Assembly: GCA_965227145.1 (NCBI GenBank)
Contig: OZ245730.1
Coordinates: 4,774,001-4,838,000 of the forward strand
Reading direction: 5' to 3'
From: JACKAQ01 sp965227145
GTDB taxonomy: Bacteria; Calditrichota; Calditrichia; RBG-13-44-9; J075
Length of the DNA stretch: 64,000 nucleotides
In this document: one piece after another, positions 55,220 to 62,551 of the stretch
Numbering within the stretch: position 1 is the stretch's first letter
How the letters are laid out: every line of letters begins with the position of its first letter
Made by a program: the position numbers and the translations under genes
The notes under the pieces: model-generated
Told to the model about the DNA's origin: nothing
The model's database searches: none
Seen by the model: only the letters and a program-made list of their open reading frames with translations

Positions 55220-56410
55220 TTACTTAATAATTTCGGTTACAACGCCAGCACCAACGGTCCGACCACCTTCGCGAATTGCAAAACGCAATTCTTTTTCCAT
55301 CGCGATGGGTTTTTGCAACTCAACCGTCATTTGGGTGTTGTCACCAGGCATGATCATTTCTGTGCCTTCAGCCAACTCAACAGCACCGGTTACGTCCGTT
55401 GTACGGAAGTAAAATTGTGGGCGATAGTTAGCAAAGAACGGCGTGTGACGACCACCTTCTTCTTTTTTCAACACATAAACTTCAGCTTTGAATTTAGTAT
55501 GCGGAGTAATGGAGCCCGGCTTAGCAGCAACCATCCCACGCTCAAGCTCTTCTTTCGCAACACCACGCATCAACAAGCCAACGTTGTCGCCAGCTTGCCC
55601 CTGATCCAGAAGCTTGCGGAACATTTCAACGCCGGTAATGGTGGTTTTGCGATCGCGCTCCAAGCCGATCAACGCAATTTCATCACCAACCTTAACAATG
55701 CCACGTTCGATACGACCAGTACCCACGGTGCCACGCCCAGTAATACTAAAGACGTCTTCAATTGGCATCAGGAAAGGCTTATCAATATCACGTTCCGGTG
55801 TCGGAATATAGCTGTCAACTGCTTCAACCAGCTCTTGGATGCATGCGTTTGCAGCCTGATCCCCAGGATTACTGAGAGCATTCAAAGCGCTTCCACGAAC
55901 TACCGGGATATCATCGCCGGGGAATTCATAGCTGCTCAGCAACTCACGAACTTCCAATTCAACGAGATCAAGCAATTCTTCATCATCAACCTGATCGACT
56001 TTGTTAAGAAACACAACAATGTATGGCACGTTTACCTGACGAGCCAACAAGATGTGCTCACGAGTTTGCGGCATCGGGCCATCAGCAGCACTAACTACCA
56101 AGATTGCACCGTCCATCTGAGCGGCGCCGGTAATCATATTTTTAATGTAGTCAGCGTGACCAGGGCAATCCACGTGTGCATAGTGACGATTGTCAGACTC
56201 ATATTCTACGTGAGCTGTTGCAATCGTAATTCCGCGCTCGCGTTCTTCGGGTGCATTGTCAATCGAATCGAATGAACGCGCTTTAGCCAGACCTTTATTG
56301 GAAAGGTGCTGGGTAATTGCTGCGGTCAACGTTGTTTTACCATGATCAACGTGCCCGATCGTTCCCACGTTAACGTGGGGTTTACTTCTGTTAAATTTTT
56401 CTTTAGCCAT
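55220..56410 (-). CDS. tuf: Elongation factor Tu
   Basis: A 396-aa GTPase that brings aminoacyl-tRNA to the ribosome. G1 is GHVDHGKTTL, G3 is DCPGHADY, G4 is NKVD; domains 2 and 3 show GRGTVGTGRIERG and GGRHTPFFANYRPQFYFRTTDVTG. The only tuf in the window, placed after four tRNA genes and before rpmG. Confidence 0.98.
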   Translation of the reverse strand: MAKEKFNRSKPHVNVGTIGHVDHGKTTLTAAITQHLSNKGLAKARSFDSIDNAPEERERGITIATAHVEYESDNRHYAHVDCPGHADYIKNMITGAAQMDGAILVVSAADGPMPQTREHILLARQVNVPYIVVFLNKVDQVDDEELLDLVELEVRELLSSYEFPGDDIPVVRGSALNALSNPGDQAANACIQELVEAVDSYIPTPERDIDKPFLMPIEDVFSITGRGTVGTGRIERGIVKVGDEIALIGLERDRKTTITGVEMFRKLLDQGQAGDNVGLLMRGVAKEELERGMVAAKPGSITPHTKFKAEVYVLKKEEGGRHTPFFANYRPQFYFRTTDVTGAVELAEGTEMIMPGDNTQMTVELQKPIAMEKELRFAIREGGRTVGAGVVTEIIK

Positions 56411-56503
56411 TAGAGAATCCTCCGACTGTTAGAAATTGTAGAAACTGATCAATGAATTTATTCTCAATAATTAAACTAAATATCTTTCTGGACAAATAAG
56501 TAG

Positions 56504-56576
56504 AGCCCACGACCGGATTTGAACCGGTGACCTCATCCTTACCAAGGATGTGCTCTACCTACTGAGCTACGTGGGC
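56504..56576 (-). tRNA. tRNA-Thr (GGT)
   Basis: Acceptor GCCCACG/CGTGGGC, anticodon loop TTGGTAA (anticodon GGT), T-loop GGTTCAAATCC. CCA not encoded. Nearest of the tRNAs to tuf. Confidence 0.97.
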
Positions 56577-56629
56577 TTGAAAAAAGATAGGAAGCCCCTT
56601 GCAACTTCAAAACAAGGCGCTTCCCGCTG

Positions 56630-56702
56630 AGCGGGAGACGAGACTCGAACCCGCGACCCTCAGCTTGGAAGGCTGATGCTCTACCAACTGAGCTACTCCC
56701 GC
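56630..56702 (-). tRNA. tRNA-Gly (TCC)
   Basis: Acceptor GCGGGAG/CTCCCGC, anticodon loop CTTCCAA (anticodon TCC), T-loop GGTTCGAGTCT. CCA not encoded. Confidence 0.97.
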
Positions 56703-56785
56703 GTATGTAAAAACCTTTCCTCTAAGAAAACAACTCCTCGCCCATAACTCATTTTTTCTATAAAGCCGAGCTAAAGCTTTTAGCG

Positions 56786-56868
56786 TGGGGAGGGGCGGAT
56801 TCGAACCACCGAAGGCCTGAGCCGACAGATTTACAGTCTGTTGCGTTTGACCGCTTCGCTACCTCCCC
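56786..56868 (-). tRNA. tRNA-Tyr (GTA)
   Basis: 83 nt with the long variable arm expected of bacterial tRNA-Tyr. Acceptor GGGGAGG/CCTCCCC, anticodon loop CTGTAAA (anticodon GTA), discriminator A. CCA not encoded. Confidence 0.97.
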
Positions 56869-56902
56869 GAGTATCAATTACAACGATATCGGAGCCGCTG
56901 TG

Positions 56903-56975
56903 AGCTGGTGAAGGGACTCGAACCCCCGACCGGCTGATTACAAATCAGCTGCTCTACCAACTGAGCTACACCAGC
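56903..56975 (-). tRNA. tRNA-Thr (TGT)
   Basis: Acceptor GCTGGTG/CACCAGC, anticodon loop TTTGTAA (anticodon TGT), T-loop GGTTCGAGTCC. First gene of the tRNA-tuf-secE-rpoBC series. Confidence 0.97.
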
Positions 56976-56992
56976 ATTTCAAACAGCCGCTA

Positions 56993-57020
56993 AATATAAT
57001 CAGCTAAAATCCAAATGCAA
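56993..57020 (-). promoter_or_regulatory. Probable promoter of the tRNA-tuf-secE-rpoBC array
   Basis: On the minus strand, TTGCAT (57020-57015), a 16-nt spacer and TATATT (56998-56993). The start point would fall about 10 nt before tRNA-Thr(TGT). Confidence 0.65.
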
Positions 57021-57200
57021 TAGCAAAAAAATTTTTTCCGGTTCGAAAAAGCGTCTGTTTTTATCATCAAAAAGCTGTTTAACTCGGGTTTTAATGCGAC
57101 TCCAAATATAGAAAGAAAATTTTTCAGTTGCAAATGTATTACGACAAAATTACAATTATCCATCGTAAAAATATCCGTAAATTATCAAATGGAGGCAAAA

Positions 57201-57404
57201 ATGGAAAAAGGAACCATAAAAATGGTTGATTTGGTGAAAGGATTTGGCTTTATCACCACAGAAGATGACGATGAGGTTTATTTCTCCGTTCGCGATATCC
57301 ATCCGAAATCTCGGAATGCACATTTACGTGAGGGACTTGATGTCGGGTTCGATTTAAAACGGGAAATGAAGGGAGATCGCGCGGTAAACGTGCGCGTGTT
57401 GTAA
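57201..57404 (+). CDS. Cold-shock-like nucleic acid-binding protein
   Basis: 67 aa from the ATG at 57201 (GGAGG 5 nt upstream). It has the CSD pattern: GTIKMVDLVKGFGFITTED, with FGFI as RNP1-like and VYFSVRDIH as RNP2-like, then REGLDVGFDL. Bulk length and order match CspA proteins, though RNP1 is divergent (K-G-F-G-F-I rather than KGFGFI with W upstream; the usual Trp is missing). Probable single-stranded RNA/DNA binder. Confidence 0.85.
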   Translation: MEKGTIKMVDLVKGFGFITTEDDDEVYFSVRDIHPKSRNAHLREGLDVGFDLKREMKGDRAVNVRVL

Positions 57405-57418
57405 CATTTATTTCCGTG

Positions 57419-57991
57419 TTAATTGCGCGGATCGCGAAAAATTTGTTTGATCGCTTTCAACACTTTGGATTCAATAAATTTATCATCCGTAAATTGATAT
57501 ATTATTTTCGTGCGATGATTTTGCCCGAATCCTGCGCCAATCACTCCGCCCGCGACCATACCCCCAAATGCAGCAAAAGCCGGTGTAAAATCAGGTAAGG
57601 TTGCCACATCAGATGCTTTGGAATTGTCGGTGTCAGCAGAAACAATCAACGCACCAGTCAATCCACCAACAATGATTCCCAAAGCGATACCCGAGTTTCG
57701 CCCAACTTTGCAATTGGACAGATGAATTTCGCGCAAACTATCAATAGATATTTGCTGTTGTTCAGCTGTTGCAATGTTGTAATAGATCGTTCTTTCAACC
57801 GCAAATGCGCTTGATGTTCGGATCGTGTCCAACGATTCGGTAACAAAAACAATATCCGGACTCTGGTTCATCTGCGGATTTATTCGCTCCGGTTTAAAAT
57901 TATCACGTGGAATATTTATCCGCAACGCGCAACCGGAAAAGAATATCAATCCACATAATACAAAAGCGATGTGTGTAGATTTATGTTTCAT
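57419..57991 (-). CDS. Lipoprotein with glycine-rich hydrophobic segments
   Basis: 190 aa from ATG 57991 (GGGGAG 6 nt upstream). The signal ends in a lipobox FSGC at about residue 21. The middle has DTIRTSSAFAVERTIYYNI, which looks like a beta-rich part. Two Gly-rich hydrophobic segments (GIALGIIVGGLTGALI and AAFGGMVAGGVIGAGFG) resemble glycine zippers. Function unknown. It faces the cold-shock gene tail to tail with 14 nt between. Confidence 0.75.
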   Translation of the reverse strand: MKHKSTHIAFVLCGLIFFSGCALRINIPRDNFKPERINPQMNQSPDIVFVTESLDTIRTSSAFAVERTIYYNIATAEQQQISIDSLREIHLSNCKVGRNSGIALGIIVGGLTGALIVSADTDNSKASDVATLPDFTPAFAAFGGMVAGGVIGAGFGQNHRTKIIYQFTDDKFIESKVLKAIKQIFRDPRN

Positions 57992-58204
57992 GTAAAACTC
58001 CCCAATTTTCAACTGCTGAACAATTCTACAGAGTTGTCTATTGATTGATCTAAACCTCAATTATGATGCCAACGGAACAGGCACATTTTCCGTTTGGAAA
58101 TATGGCTTTTCCTGTGCATCATTGATGCTGTTCGACATTTTTTGCCGACAAAAAACGAAATGGATTCGACAGAACTACCAAATCCGAAACCCTTTTGATT
58201 GAAA

Positions 58205-58909
58205 ATGACCATCGAATTTATCAATAATGATGTAATCGGTTGCCGCGATTGCCAACGGTTAGTGGCATGGCGTGAACAGGTTGCTCGCGAGAAAACCCGG
58301 CGATTTGCCGATTCGGATTATTGGGGAAAACCCGTTCCCGGATTTGGTGATCCGCAGGCACAATTGCTGATTATCGGGCTGGCTCCCGCTGCCCACGGCG
58401 CGAATCGTACCGGGCGGATGTTCACCGGCGACCGCAGCGGTGACTGGTTGTATCGCGCGTTACACAAAGCCGGTTTCGCCAGCCAACCAGAATCTGTTTC
58501 CCGCGACGATGGGTTGAAATTGCGCAATTGTTACATTTCCGCATTGTGCCGCTGTGCGCCTCCGGCAAATAAACCGACACCCGAAGAATTCAACAATTGC
58601 AGCCGGTTTTTAAAAGCGGAGATTTCTCATTTTATAAAATTATGGCATGAAACCGGCAAACCCGGCGCGATACTGTGTCTCGGGCAACTGTCGCAGCGAT
58701 ACACATTGCAGCAATTATCCGATACCAGCATCAAAATTCCCAAACCGCGTCCCGCATTCGGGCACGGCGAATTTACGGATTTATCCGCCGGATTGCGGCT
58801 GTTCAGTTCGTATCATCCCAGCCAGCAAAACACCTTCACCGGCAAGCTCACCGAACCGATGTTCGATGCCGTTTTTGCCTCAATTCAACAGTTCATCTCA
58901 CAAAAGTAG
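58205..58909 (+). CDS. Uracil-DNA glycosylase, family 5 (UdgB-like)
   Basis: A 234-aa protein that removes uracil or deaminated bases from DNA. The family 5 motif is GLAPAAHGANRTGRMFTGD, which lacks the usual catalytic Asp/Asn of other UDG families, and the second motif is SSYHPSQQNTFTGKL. N-terminal Cys pair (GCRDCQ) and later CRCAPP suggest the Fe-S cluster seen in families 4 and 5. The ATG at 58205 is used; a TTG two codons earlier is possible. It is 8 nt before the RNA methyltransferase gene. Confidence 0.88.
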   Translation: MTIEFINNDVIGCRDCQRLVAWREQVAREKTRRFADSDYWGKPVPGFGDPQAQLLIIGLAPAAHGANRTGRMFTGDRSGDWLYRALHKAGFASQPESVSRDDGLKLRNCYISALCRCAPPANKPTPEEFNNCSRFLKAEISHFIKLWHETGKPGAILCLGQLSQRYTLQQLSDTSIKIPKPRPAFGHGEFTDLSAGLRLFSSYHPSQQNTFTGKLTEPMFDAVFASIQQFISQK

Positions 58910-58917
58910 AAAATGCA

Positions 58918-60063
58918 ATGGATTATTCGTATCAACAAAATCAACGGTTTTTTGCACAAGTTGCCGGAGGAATTGAAGCGCTGGCCGCCGAAGAATTGGC
59001 GGAACTCGGCGCGTCGGATATTTCCGAACGCTATCGCGGATTATTTTTTACAGCGGATTTTGAAACGCTTTACCGGATCAACTATTGCTCGCGGCTGCTC
59101 AGCCGGGTGATTGCGCCGCTGGAAGGATTTCAGTGTCGCCACACCGATCAGATTTACAAAAAAGCGAAATCCATGGCGTGGGAAGATTTTTTCTCGGTGG
59201 ATGATACTTTTGCGGTGTACGCGAACGTTTCCAACTCGCCGATCAACCATTCGCTGTTCGCTGCGCTGCGGGTGAAAGATGGCATCGCCGATCGATTTAC
59301 CAGCAAGTTGGGCAAACGCCCGAATGTGGACACCAAAAATCCGACCGTTTGGATCAATTTGCATATCGATCAGGATCAGGGAACTATTGGGATTGATACA
59401 TCCAACGGGCCGCTGCACAAACGCGGTTATCGACGCGAAAGCATTTTGGCGCCGATGCAGGAAACGTTGGCGGCTGCAATCATCCGGTTGAGCGAATGGG
59501 ACGGTGAGCGTCCGCTATTCGATCCGATGTGCGGCAGCGGAACCTTGCTTTCGGAAGCGCTGATGCACATTTCCCGAACGCCCGCAGGTTATTTCCGGAA
59601 GCGATTCGGATTTGAAATATTGCCGGAATTTTCGCAGGAAATATGGGATCGCGTTAAAAAAGAAGCGGATGCGCAGATGCGCGAGCCGGAAGAAAATTGC
59701 ATCGCCGGCAGCGACGAATCCGCAAAAGCCGTGAAAGCCACGCGAACCAATTTGGCTGTTCTGCCATTCGGCGACCGTATCAGAATTGCCCGGCGTAACT
59801 ATTTGGATATTCCGGAGTTATCCGGCAAAACCATCGTCACCAATCCGCCGTACGGCTTACGACTGGAAATGAACACCGACATGCAATATTTCTACAAAAC
59901 TTTCGGCGATTTCCTGAAACAGCGCTGCGCCGGTTCAACCGCATTTGTGTATTTTGGGGAGCGCGAACATCTCAAATATTTGGGATTGCGACCCAGTTGG
60001 AAAAAACCGCTGGCCAACGGCCCACTCGACGGGCGGCTCGCCAAAATTGAGTTATATAAATAA
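58918..60063 (+). CDS. THUMP-domain RNA guanine-N2 methyltransferase (RlmL/YpsC-like)
   Basis: A 381-aa SAM-dependent methyltransferase. The N-terminal THUMP-type part (FAQVAGGIEALAAEELAELG to about residue 165) binds RNA. The catalytic part has FDPMCGSGTLLSEAL (SAM motif I) and NPPYGLRL (the N-P-P-Y motif of amino-methyltransferases). Similar proteins make m2G in 23S rRNA. The start at 58918 is chosen because it follows the UDG stop by 8 nt and the N-terminus MDYSYQQNQRF aligns with the family; a longer in-frame region overlaps the UDG gene. Confidence 0.9.
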   Translation: MDYSYQQNQRFFAQVAGGIEALAAEELAELGASDISERYRGLFFTADFETLYRINYCSRLLSRVIAPLEGFQCRHTDQIYKKAKSMAWEDFFSVDDTFAVYANVSNSPINHSLFAALRVKDGIADRFTSKLGKRPNVDTKNPTVWINLHIDQDQGTIGIDTSNGPLHKRGYRRESILAPMQETLAAAIIRLSEWDGERPLFDPMCGSGTLLSEALMHISRTPAGYFRKRFGFEILPEFSQEIWDRVKKEADAQMREPEENCIAGSDESAKAVKATRTNLAVLPFGDRIRIARRNYLDIPELSGKTIVTNPPYGLRLEMNTDMQYFYKTFGDFLKQRCAGSTAFVYFGEREHLKYLGLRPSWKKPLANGPLDGRLAKIELYK

Positions 60064-60073
60064 AAAAAGACAA

Positions 60074-60102
60074 AAGGCAACCGCGTTCCGTGCGATTGCC
60101 TT
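60074..60102 (+). terminator. Possible terminator after the methyltransferase gene
   Basis: Stem AAGGCAACCGC/GCGATTGCCTT with one mismatch, 10 nt after the stop, but with only a weak T-stretch behind it. Confidence 0.5.
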
Positions 60103-60147
60103 CTGCTGCTTCAGGGAGTTAGGAAGGGATATGAGGTAAGTTGTGCA

Positions 60148-61071
60148 TCAAGCGACGCGCAATTTTAGCTGCGCGCTGCGATCTGTTTTTTCACTTCGAT
60201 TATCACTCAAAACTAAAATTCGGCGATTTCGGGCGGGAGCAACGGCTGATTTTCGCGCCGCGCTGATTCGCAGCAATTCGATGGCATTGCCTTTTTCGCA
60301 GGAAATACCCGCAGCCGCCAACACCCGTTGAACAATGGTTTCGGCTGCCCGTTCGGATAACCGCCCCGGACCTTTCCGGCGGGCATCGCTCAAAAATAAA
60401 ATCCGGTTTTGATATTTGCGGTTTTCCAGATAAAAATTGAGAAAATGCAATACTTCCTGGGGGATTTCAATATCCTGCACATCGCCCGAGGCATCCGTAT
60501 AATTCAGTCGGCAGACATCCTCAACCCAGCAAAAATGTCCCGATTTTCCGGCATCGATTACCGGCAAAATTTTCCCGGTTTCATGAACATTCAACGACAG
60601 TGCCGCTGTTGCCGAACAACCGGTTGCCAACAGAAAGAACACCAGGGCTGTTTCCCGCCGTTGGGTATCGTTACTCACATTAAAAACCAGGTATTCTCTC
60701 AGTTGGCGAAGCTCGGTTGCAGATAATTTGCGCATGCCGTTGGTTCTTTTTTCCGTCAGCCGGATGATCTCCGATAGCCCCGTTTCCGAAATTAATTCGT
60801 TCATTTCCAGATATTCCAAAAATGATTTGAACGATTTGAGATAGCCGTTTTCCGCAACTTCGTTAACTTTTATACCGTCTTCGGTTAATTCCCATCGACG
60901 GTTTTTCCATGCATTCTGCACCCGGTTGCCGGTAATTTGCCGAACATCCGTCACTTCGAGATGATCTACAAAAATCGGCACATATCCCAAATATTCAACC
61001 ACTTCCGGCTCCGGCAACCTGAGCTGTTTTTCCAGATACGTTTTAAATCCGCGAATAACGCCAAACATCAC
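60148..61071 (-). CDS. Tyrosine-recombinase-like protein without catalytic residues
   Basis: 307 aa. The first 110 residues look like an N-terminal SAM-like core-binding domain (FKTYLEKQL, ENGYLKSFKSFLEYLEMNEL). The later part follows the integrase fold: TALVFFLLATGCSATAALSL where active enzymes have TGLRISE, then GDVQDIEIPQEVLHFLNFYL and RILFLSDARRKGPGRLSERAAETIVQRVLAAAGI, and LLRISAA where LRHTFAT is expected. The catalytic Arg is Ser, the His is missing and no Tyr nucleophile follows, so recombination is unlikely. It could be a DNA-binding relic or a structural protein. The GTG/ATG pair at 61071/61068 follows AGGAG. Last gene of a three-gene operon. Confidence 0.7.
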   Translation of the reverse strand: MMFGVIRGFKTYLEKQLRLPEPEVVEYLGYVPIFVDHLEVTDVRQITGNRVQNAWKNRRWELTEDGIKVNEVAENGYLKSFKSFLEYLEMNELISETGLSEIIRLTEKRTNGMRKLSATELRQLREYLVFNVSNDTQRRETALVFFLLATGCSATAALSLNVHETGKILPVIDAGKSGHFCWVEDVCRLNYTDASGDVQDIEIPQEVLHFLNFYLENRKYQNRILFLSDARRKGPGRLSERAAETIVQRVLAAAGISCEKGNAIELLRISAARKSAVAPARNRRILVLSDNRSEKTDRSAQLKLRVA

Positions 61072-61106
61072 TCAATCTCCTAATTTACAACTATTTACAA
61101 ACTTGA

Positions 61107-61850
61107 TCAATTTGAGCTGTAGTTGTTCAACAGCGTTTCTTTTTCCGTATCGACGCCCATCTCTTTGTAATATCCTTTCACCGTTTGCGGCGAAACGCCA
61201 ACCCGTTGCGCAACTTCAGAAACACTCATTTCCGGCTCTTTTTTATGGAGATCAAACACCAGTTGTTTGCGTTGGCTTTTGGTGAGTTTGCGTTGTTGCC
61301 GCGCTTTTTGCAATGCGCGATTATCACCGGTGTTTAACGGCATCGGTTCGTATCGCACAATTCCGCTGGCGTTTTCGACGCGACGTTGCGAATTTTGCTG
61401 TTGCTGGTGCAATTCCATCAAATTTCGTGTGCCGATGGTATCGGTCATCACATACGCTAATATCGGGAAAACAATCGTTCCGGCAACCCACTGGGTCCAT
61501 GTCAGCGGATCGAGGCTCATCAACGAATCCCAGGTCAACTGAATCCCATAAGCGGATTTGAATCCTTCCGACATATTTGCAACGCCGGATGCAAACAAAA
61601 CCATGCTGGTCACGATACGAACCATCCAGGCCAGTTCGCCGTCGCGGATGAGCTCGTCTTTAAAAATGGACATCGCGACAACACCCGAATCAATCGCCAA
61701 TGCTGCGATGCCGCCCAAAATTAAGCTGCCATAAAAAAACTGGCTCATAAACGTTGTAGTGTGCATAAATGTCGCTGTCAAAATCCCGATCAGACAGAGT
61801 GCACCGGCCCGATACTTAATCAGGTCCCTGAATTTTGATCTTTTATCCAT
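61107..61850 (-). CDS. Four-helix membrane protein with C-terminal helix-turn-helix
   Basis: 247 aa from the ATG at 61850 (GGAGG 8 nt upstream). Four hydrophobic segments lie in residues 15-140 (GALCLIGILTATFMHTTTFM; GSLILGGIAALAIDSGVV; IVTSMVLFASGVANM; WVAGTIVFPILAYVM). A Gln-rich linker follows, and the last 60 residues hold a HTH: LTKSQRKQLVFDLHKK and MSVSEVAQRVGVSPQTVKGYYKEMG. The layout recalls proteins with DUF2637-like membrane parts found on mobile elements, but no clear family was recognised. Likely a membrane-bound DNA-binding regulator. 35 nt before the recombinase-like gene. Confidence 0.75.
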   Translation of the reverse strand: MDKRSKFRDLIKYRAGALCLIGILTATFMHTTTFMSQFFYGSLILGGIAALAIDSGVVAMSIFKDELIRDGELAWMVRIVTSMVLFASGVANMSEGFKSAYGIQLTWDSLMSLDPLTWTQWVAGTIVFPILAYVMTDTIGTRNLMELHQQQQNSQRRVENASGIVRYEPMPLNTGDNRALQKARQQRKLTKSQRKQLVFDLHKKEPEMSVSEVAQRVGVSPQTVKGYYKEMGVDTEKETLLNNYSSN

Positions 61851-61925
61851 ACAAAAAACCTCCAATCATAAAAGTGTGTTGCAACGGTGGGGAGTGCTTC
61901 CGGCACCGTACAATTATTCCATTTA

Positions 61926-62141
61926 TCAACCTTCCAAACCATCCGGGTTTTCCCGCCGTAACTGGTTTTTCGCAGGTAAAAAATTCACGCCCTGATACCG
62001 GACTGTGTAATAACGCAAATACTGTTTTCCGGTTAATACAACTTTGATATCATCCGGCGAAACCGGACGATCGGTTTGCTCTGCCCTGCACAAAGCGCTG
62101 TTGGCTAATTCACGCGTATCGATAATTTGAATAGCGTTCAT
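61926..62141 (-). CDS. Small unknown protein (71 aa)
   Basis: 71 aa, no recognised family. It starts MNAIQIIDTRELANSALCRA and has a central SPDDIKVVLTGKQYLRYYTV segment and a polar end. GGAG lies 8 nt before the ATG. It is the first gene of the operon with the membrane HTH protein and recombinase-like protein, 75 nt upstream of the former. A regulatory or DNA-binding partner role is only a guess. Confidence 0.65.
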   Translation of the reverse strand: MNAIQIIDTRELANSALCRAEQTDRPVSPDDIKVVLTGKQYLRYYTVRYQGVNFLPAKNQLRRENPDGLEG

Positions 62142-62183
62142 AACTTGTACTCCTTACTTATTTGAAATGAATATGTATTGTGT

Positions 62184-62217
62184 ATCCAACTCAAATTTGT
62201 CAACATTTGAGTTGGAT
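62184..62217. repeat. 13-bp perfect inverted repeat in operon leader
   Basis: ATCCAACTCAAAT (62184-62196) and ATTTGAGTTGGAT (62205-62217) with an 8-nt spacer. The minus-strand spacer holds TTGACA, a possible -35 box. It may be an operator for the HTH protein or an RNA hairpin in the leader. Confidence 0.75.
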
Positions 62218-62283
62218 TTAAATGCGAGCATTCTTACATTTATCAACGAACTAACTTTTTTTAGTGTATTTCCGTTCACTCAT

Positions 62284-62312
62284 ATAATACCATTTCCAAT
62301 CCTTTTTGTCAA
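62284..62312 (-). promoter_or_regulatory. Consensus promoter of the small-protein/HTH/recombinase-like operon
   Basis: On the minus strand TTGACA (62312-62307), an exact 17-nt spacer and TATTAT (62289-62284). TAGTGTATTT repeats lie at 62262-62271 and 62329-62338, one on each side, about 67 bp apart. Transcription would start near 62277, leaving about 135 nt of leader with the inverted repeat in it. Confidence 0.75.
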
Positions 62313-62484
62313 GCAAAAAATGCAAAAATAGTGTATTTATGTCCACCGTTTTATTTGACATTTCCAACCCTTTTATTTTCAATAAGTTGCGAAATCGCTT
62401 TTTCGGAATTATTCTGAACCCGGCGCTAAACTTTCCGTAAAATCTGCTAATGTGCGGCTTTTTGTGGGCTACTTATGGCGGCCG

Positions 62485-62513
62485 TTGATTAAAATCCTTG
62501 AGTACCGTACATT
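62485..62513 (+). promoter_or_regulatory. Probable promoter of the PAS signalling gene
   Basis: TTGATT, 17-nt spacer, TACATT; start point about 62520, roughly 30 nt before the ATG at 62552. Confidence 0.6.
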
Positions 62514-62551
62514 GATGTGTCAGGTAAAAAACCAACGCCGGGTCATGTTAA

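Larger units (their letters stand above)
62142..62551. other. 410-bp AT-rich control region between divergent genes
   Basis: Contains, in order from left, a perfect 13-bp inverted repeat, a strong minus-strand promoter flanked by 10-bp direct repeats, and a plus-strand promoter for the signalling gene. No gene was seen in it. Confidence 0.7.
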
